64,000 nt of DNA, from positions 1 through 64,000 of the forward strand of contig LNKV01000043.1 in assembly GCA_001465935.1 (NCBI GenBank), written 5' to 3'. This DNA is from Clarireedia homoeocarpa (taxonomy: Eukaryota > Ascomycota > Leotiomycetes > Helotiales > Rutstroemiaceae). A model generated the notes under the pieces. The model did no database searches and had not been told where the DNA came from. It saw nothing but the letters and a program-made list of their open reading frames with translations. How positions within the stretch are numbered: the stretch's first letter is position 1; every line of letters starts with the position of its first letter. A program made the translations under genes and the position numbers. Shown here in pieces: positions 58,660 to 64,000 of the stretch.

Positions 58660-61600
58660 TCAAACGAGGCCAGCATCCAGCGCCCTCTCCCCTGCTCCTG
58701 CTGCACTCCCTCCATCTTCCTCCTTCACCTTCTCATGTTTAATAGCTCTCCGCCCATTACTCTTATAGTACAACATGACATCGGCACCGCCCTTCCAAAC
58801 ATGTGCTCTTAGCGTTGCGAGACTCATCGTTATAGGAAGTTTCTATTGATATCATTTTTCGTTAGCCGGGCATTCTCATACTCCTACTCCCCACCCTTTC
58901 TCCCAACAAAAAGACCCACTAACCTGTTCATAACAAAGTAAATCCAGATAATCCTCCGGCTTCCACTCTTTCGGATCCGGTTGCTCGCTCAAGGGCTCAA
59001 TGCGCTCTGCCACATACGCCAAGATCTTCTTGACGCGCAACATGCGATTCGCATTAAGACGCGAATTGCCGTCGGGGCCGGCGATGGACGGGAGTAAATC
59101 TTGGTAGGGTTGAAGAACGAAAGAGACTTTGACGGGGTCTTTTAGAGGAATTTTGTTCTGCAGGGAGGAGGGGTTAGTTTTATTTTTGGGGATGGAGAGT
59201 ATGTATTGGGAGGGGAGATTAGGAAAGGATAGATAGGTGAAGGAAAGGGAAGTGAACCTACCCGTAGAAGTAAATCGCCTAGCCACATAGGAGCTCTCTC
59301 TCCAATAATATCAGCATCCTCACCTACAGTCTCCACACTCCCTCTATAAAGATCCTTAACACCACCCGATGTCTCCTCCTGTATAATAACCGTAGTCCCA
59401 CCAGGAATCTTCAACACCGGAGTCTCATTCGGTAAACTAGGCGTTACACCACTCTCAACCTCTTGAGTCGGGTTCTCAGCCAACAACCTCTCATACTCAT
59501 TTCGAATTTTCTGCACGATACCGTACAAGTTATCTTCAACTTCTTTCTCTTTTTCCGGGGCCTTTTCTCCAGATTCAGAAGATTCGGAGCCCTCGTCGGC
59601 AGCCTTTTCTTTGTCGTCTGTAATGATGGGCTTATCTGTGTTAGTAGAGGCAGAACGTCCGAGTTTCTTGCTGCCGAATGACATCCCCATTCGTAACTTC
59701 TTGCCGAATGAGGTACCGCTGTCTTTCCCGTTCTCCTTATCTGCATCTATCACTGGCGACTTTGGAACTTCCTGGTTTTCGGCAGGAGCCGCTGTCTGTT
59801 TATCAACTGATTTGTTGAGTGGATCACTACTGATTGACGCATTTCCGAAGTAATCTGGCTTTTCCGCAGATGTCCTACTTACTTGCGATTCTGGTTTGTT
59901 TAATGAAGCACCATCTTCGGACACTACAGGTAAATGAGTAGGAATGGATGGCGTGGCGACGCCGATCCCCATTCCCGGTGTCATAGGGTAGAAACTGTGA
60001 CCATTACCTCTGGGTGTTGTCGAAGCACTTTGTTGATCCCAGTTCGTTATTGGAGAAGGAGGGATTGTGATTGCAGTTGGCACGGCGGCGGCGCGAGCAG
60101 CTTTCCTGGCGTTTTCATTGATTTCGGCTCGGTAAGCTTCGTCTCTCTTAATCATTTCATCGACCAGTCTGGAGAAGATATGGCGCAGGATCCATTTCCC
60201 AAGGTTTACTGAACGAAGTTAATCCACTTTATCTACCAAAAGGAACGTATCTGCTTACTTCTTTGATCTTCACGGAACTCAATAGGCTCTTCCAATTGGA
60301 GTTCATCCGCATACATTTCTGCATCAAAACAATTGTACTCTTCAAGCACTACAGCCAATCTCCCCGTACGAGTATCTATCGAACACCAAGGAGCCACGGC
60401 CTCCATGGTATTGACTTCCGGTTCTACATCTTCAAGATGGCATTTCCCGAAAGATTGAATTGGTATGCACTTTATCGCATGTTAGCACAACCAGACACTC
60501 TGAGTAGAATAGTCACCTACCTTCAGAAGATCCCACAAAAGAACATCTCCCGCAGTATCCAATGTCAATACTCTCCTTCGATCGTTCAATAATCTGTGTT
60601 TCACTAAACCATGCTGTCCTTCGATGGTCTCTTCAGGCAATGAATGTATTGGTACAATAACCCCCAAATCAGGATCTAGTATAATCTCCGATCCTTTCCT
60701 GTTACCGCTCAGAACCGAGAAATTCGTCACCGAATCCGAGTCTCTCACAGCCGCTGCTGGAAAGCTCGCCGTATTCGATATCCTCAATATTGACTTAGCA
60801 GGGATCTCTCTCTTGCTATGTCCATTTGTTAGAGGAGGGGATATTTGCCTAGGTCGTGAAGTCGCACTTGATGCGCGGTGATGTCTATATGCTTCCGGTA
60901 ATTGGATGTCTGCTCCCGTATCTACGTTTGCCCACCTGTTGATCGAGGAGCTCGAGGTTGCCGTCCAGATGTAATCTCCTGATGCGATAACTCTGTTCAC
61001 TCCATCATTTTCTTGCGCAACCGCCAGCGAGATTCCATCGTCGATTTCTCCTAACGTCCCTCTTATATCGGTCTTGACAACCAATCCTGACCGGTCGCTA
61101 CTGTAAAAGATGCCTAATGACGGGTCATCTGAGAACAACGACCAGACACTGTCGTTATGCATCGTAAGAGTATGCATACATCTTCCAGCCGTCAAACTCC
61201 ACACTTTGACTGTCTGATCTGAACTAGCTGTCATGATCATGTCGCCCGTCTCATTGATCAATATGTCCCTCACATTATCTGTATGACCCACAAACTTTGT
61301 AATCCTCTTTCCAGTCCGCGAATCCCACAAGCGCACAATCGATTCTGGGCCCCCAGCTGCAAGAATATTGCTTCCTGTACTCAGCGCATATACCGAGCCT
61401 TTCTCCGAAGTTTCTTCATCTCCGACTTCGATCTCGAGTTGCTTGCCAGCTCCATTGAGATCCCATAAGCAGATCCTTCTGTCCAGACCACCCGATGCGA
61501 CCCAGTCCGCCCCATTTCCAGGACTAGCTAGACATTTTACATAGTCCGCATGTTGACCAATCGTCACCGGCTCACTTCCCTCCTCGAGAGGTCGCCAAAT

Positions 61601-62164
61601 CCTTACCGTCAAATCGCTCGATGCGCTCACTAGCGCTGTATTATTTCTCGCCAACACGATATCATTGACCCAATGGGTGTGTGCCTGCGTTTGAGCTCTG
61701 AACGTGGTCGATGCCTGGGTTTTCGAGCTGTTGTCGGAAGGAGGATCGTCGAACGGATTCTCGACGGGGATGTCCTTCGGTCGCAGGTCCAGATTTAAAT
61801 CCCATGCGCAAATAGCGCCATCTCGTCCACCAGAGTACCTTCAATGTAATTAGCTACTACTGAAGTCTATGCTGCTATGTCACCCGCGCATGAAGCCATT
61901 GAAGCCGCATTGAGGAAGTGTGAACTCACAAAATCGACTGTTCACTGTCCACAGCCAAGCCATTCACACCCAATCGATGTCCGCCCGGAGAATTGGCAAG
62001 AGGTAAGACTATTTCATGCAGCACAACCAATGGTCAGCCTCTGCCCTATGAGCCATATTGCGAAACAAAACCCCGAAGGTTGCATCATGCAAGGGAGACT
62101 TCGAGACAGTAGAAGGCCGAGGAAACGTACCATAGCTTATCCTTTGCCGCGCCTTTCTGGCCAT
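58660..62164 (-). CDS. WDR48/UAF1-like WD40 protein (deubiquitinase cofactor)
   Basis: Homologue of human WDR48 (UAF1) and fission yeast Bun107, which activate USP1/USP12/USP46-type deubiquitinases. Seven exons on the minus strand: 62131-62164, 61930-62008, 60521-61838, 60259-60469, 59262-60208, 58924-59157 and 58660-58842 (3006 nt, 1001 residues). It starts MARKARQRISYVLPLANSPGGHRLGVNGLAVD. Several WD repeats follow (YSGGRDGAICAWDL, SASSDLTVRIWR, SGGLDRRICLWDL, AGGPESIVRLWD, TASSDQTVKVWSL). The region from about 488 (CIPIQSFGKCHLEDVEPEVNTMEAVAPW) to the end is the family-specific C-terminal DUF3337 region. It is split by a long acidic, Ser/Lys-rich disordered stretch (about 560-830) and ends with LRAHVWKGGADVMLYYKSNGR. 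The exons recover the family order without gaps. Confidence 0.95.
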
Positions 62165-62844
62165 CGCTATCTTATCGTGGGAGGATTAGCGCGTCTCATG
62201 CGTTTGCAGATTATGCTTGCCCTTGTCCCTTTGTAGCACGTTCATATATGCAGCGATCCTGAAATATAGCTTTTTGCTTTTTATGCAAGAGACGTGCGAG
62301 GACGAGAGCAGATATTGCTTCGAGGTTAGCAACGGGAACTGCAGGCGCACGGCGCGGTATAGTTTGAGTTTAGTGGGGTTTCCAGGTTTCTAGAAGGATG
62401 AACTGCAGATTGTGTGGGGTGATGGATAGAGCTGTGTAATCCCACAGGCATGCCCAATGCATTTATCCGGGAATATCGACTGACTATCATTGTGGTCATG
62501 ATCAAGGGCATTGTGAAATTGTAGTTGAATGAATCAGATTTTGATCATATTGCTGTTTTCTCTGACTATCAAGCGTTTTGCTCTAGTAGCCGTTGCATAA
62601 GTCAATGTACACCTACGTATTTAGTTCCGCCTACCACCACCCTCATTTGCTGTGCTCGATATGCCAATTGCTCGCATGGCGTGAGCTTGCCTCGCCTCAT
62701 CTTTTCATGAAAACCCCCAAATGCAACCTATGCACCCCGAACTCTGTAACCATTCCAGTAATCCATTCGCCAGGCCGTTCCTGCATGAAATGGGTATCAT
62801 TTATATAGTCCCTCATTAACGCCTGTTCCAGATAGCAAAGTACC
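62165..62844. other. Intergenic between WDR48 and the ULP1-type gene
   Basis: About 680 bases between two minus-strand genes, expected to hold the ULP1 3' UTR and the WDR48 promoter. No other feature is recognised. Confidence 0.6.
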
Positions 62845-64000
62845 TTAAAAAATTCCTTGACCCCAAGCAAAATCACCCCTAAATCCCTTGTTAATCAACA
62901 GTGCCGCAATATTTCTTCTCATGGTTGTCATATCTCGGCCTTGGTAGCATGAGGTATCTAGCCCCAAAGCAACGCAAAGCGCGTTTGTACAGACAAATAC
63001 TCCACAGTCGTAACCATTCATCTGTCGAGTACACCCGGTAGATGGCGTCGTCCATTCTTCTTCCTTATAAGCCGACCCTAACTGGAACTTCAACCACCCA
63101 CGCATGTGCTGAATGAAGTTGCGCGAGCTTCCCTGTAGGCTGTCGAAGTATTCAATAGTTCTCGCGATTGGCCGCACAGCTCCTATAGTCCAATGGGAAC
63201 CTCGACATATAGGTACAAAAACAGTATCGACCTCTAGTAGCGATACTCCCGGTGCCTTCTTTCGCTTCATCAGACGCTCAGTGCTGCTAGGTCCTTTCTT
63301 ATCCAGATTTTCGTAGAAGAAACTGTTGTGTGCGATAAATCTAGGCACCTCGCTGATCGGCTCCCCAAGCTTTTTGGATTCTGCTTTCGCCGCTTTGTTA
63401 GCTGCCTCTACAATCCATTCAATGTAAGTATTGATGATCTCGTCGTTGAGCCAAGAGCAATGTCCGAGTAAGGTCGAGAAATCTTTGATGTGTAGCGGGG
63501 TTCCACCCTGTGACTGCGTAATTTGGACATTGCCCCCCTTTCTCGCACGACTCAGAGCGTTCTCTATATTCTCCTCCCATTTATCTTCGAGCGCTTCAAT
63601 GAGGGGTTTCGATGGATATCGTCGTGTTAGTCTACGTTCTCTTGCTAGGCGTATGGCTTCGGCTTTCTCTTTCCGCTTTCGTTCCTCGGCTTCTAACTGA
63701 TGTCTCTTTTTGCTCAAAGCTGAAAGTTGAAACGGTCCTTCGCTCGTCTCGCTATCTTCCTTATCATCAAGACTCAGAACGTCGCGTAAACGTTGGTCCA
63801 AAGGCCTATCGTCATGAGATGTTGATGAATGTAATGGACGTATTCGTGCACTTGCAGTTCTGCGATGGTGTGAAATTGGGGATCGAGGCGATCTAGGTGT
63901 TGGTGGGGCCGGCGTTGATAATGAAGATTCTGACGAACTGGTTCTAGATGAAAAAGTGTCTTGCTGGATATCCTCGTCATCGTCGGAAATGTATATAATC
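62845..64000 (-). CDS. Ulp1-type SUMO protease, 5' end cut by window
   Basis: Cysteine protease of family C48 that matures SUMO and removes it from targets, usually nuclear. The minus-strand frame is open from the window edge (64000) to the stop at 62845, giving about 385 residues of a longer protein. The true start lies outside. The catalytic elements are His in HWTIGAV, Asp in YFDSLQGS, the oxyanion Gln in RQMNGYDCG and the nucleophile Cys in NGYDCGVFVC. The substrate-side LLGHCSWLNDEIINTYIEWI is also typical. The first visible residues, IIYISDDDED, form a hydrophobic-then-acidic SUMO-interacting motif, followed by a Ser/Pro/Arg-rich linker and a coiled, charged helix (LEAEERKRKEKAEAIRLARE). 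The order SIM, linker, protease suggests docking to SUMO conjugates (inference). Confidence 0.92.
   Translation of the reverse strand, partial: IIYISDDDEDIQQDTFSSRTSSSESSLSTPAPPTPRSPRSPISHHRRTASARIRPLHSSTSHDDRPLDQRLRDVLSLDDKEDSETSEGPFQLSALSKKRHQLEAEERKRKEKAEAIRLARERRLTRRYPSKPLIEALEDKWEENIENALSRARKGGNVQITQSQGGTPLHIKDFSTLLGHCSWLNDEIINTYIEWIVEAANKAAKAESKKLGEPISEVPRFIAHNSFFYENLDKKGPSSTERLMKRKKAPGVSLLEVDTVFVPICRGSHWTIGAVRPIARTIEYFDSLQGSSRNFIQHMRGWLKFQLGSAYKEEEWTTPSTGCTRQMNGYDCGVFVCTNALCVALGLDTSCYQGRDMTTMRRNIAALLINKGFRGDFAWGQGIF

Overview
This window comes from a filamentous ascomycete (Pezizomycotina). The evidence is short GT-AG introns of about 45-100 nt, a divergent H4/H3 histone pair with N-terminal introns, and a set of single-copy fungal housekeeping genes (RAD3, PRP3, RPA190, PPS1, DOM34, ATG18, WDR48, ULP1). 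The style of the proteins and of the intergenic DNA would fit Leotiomycetes such as Botrytis/Sclerotinia relatives, but that placement is inference only. I rebuilt exon structures by hand from splice signals and reading-frame continuity. All exon sums given are multiples of three, apart from the final gene, which runs off the window.

Layout. 1-2.7 kb: a higher-order minisatellite, then an unrecognised 532-residue protein gene, a 9-bp minisatellite and a second small unrecognised ORF. 3.0-5.3 kb: divergent histone genes H4 (minus) and H3 (plus) sharing a promoter that contains a long TA/CATA microsatellite. 6.5-16.7 kb: a compact housekeeping block with RAD3/XPD helicase (plus), the splicing factor PRP3 (minus) and the Pol I largest subunit RPA190 (plus). 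PRP3 and RPA190 are divergent over a 335-bp promoter. 16.7-18.1 kb: a cluster of microsatellites. 18.1-20.3 kb: a PPS1-type dual-specificity phosphatase (minus). 20.3-24.7 kb: gene-poor, simple-repeat-rich DNA. 24.7-34.0 kb: a secreted S41-family peptidase, an aldo-keto reductase, DOM34/pelota and an MFS transporter. 36.5-38.0 kb: the autophagy beta-propeller ATG18. 38.0-43.8 kb: gene-poor DNA upstream of a C2H2 zinc-finger regulator (43.8-45.3 kb). 45.3-55.1 kb: almost 10 kb with no gene I can support. 55.1-64.0 kb: a mitochondrial SAM carrier divergent from a TilS-type tRNA(Ile)-lysidine synthetase, then WDR48 (deubiquitinase cofactor) and a ULP1-type SUMO protease that is cut by the window end.

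Functional themes. DNA packaging and repair (H3, H4, RAD3), RNA synthesis and processing (RPA190, PRP3), ribosome rescue (DOM34), autophagy (ATG18), mitochondrial tRNA and methylation supply (SAM carrier with TilS), and ubiquitin/SUMO removal (WDR48, ULP1). No biosynthetic gene cluster, intact transposon, CRISPR array, rRNA or tRNA gene was recognised. I did not find a convincing previously undescribed system. The least explained parts are the repeat-flanked unknown genes at the left edge and the 45-55 kb desert.
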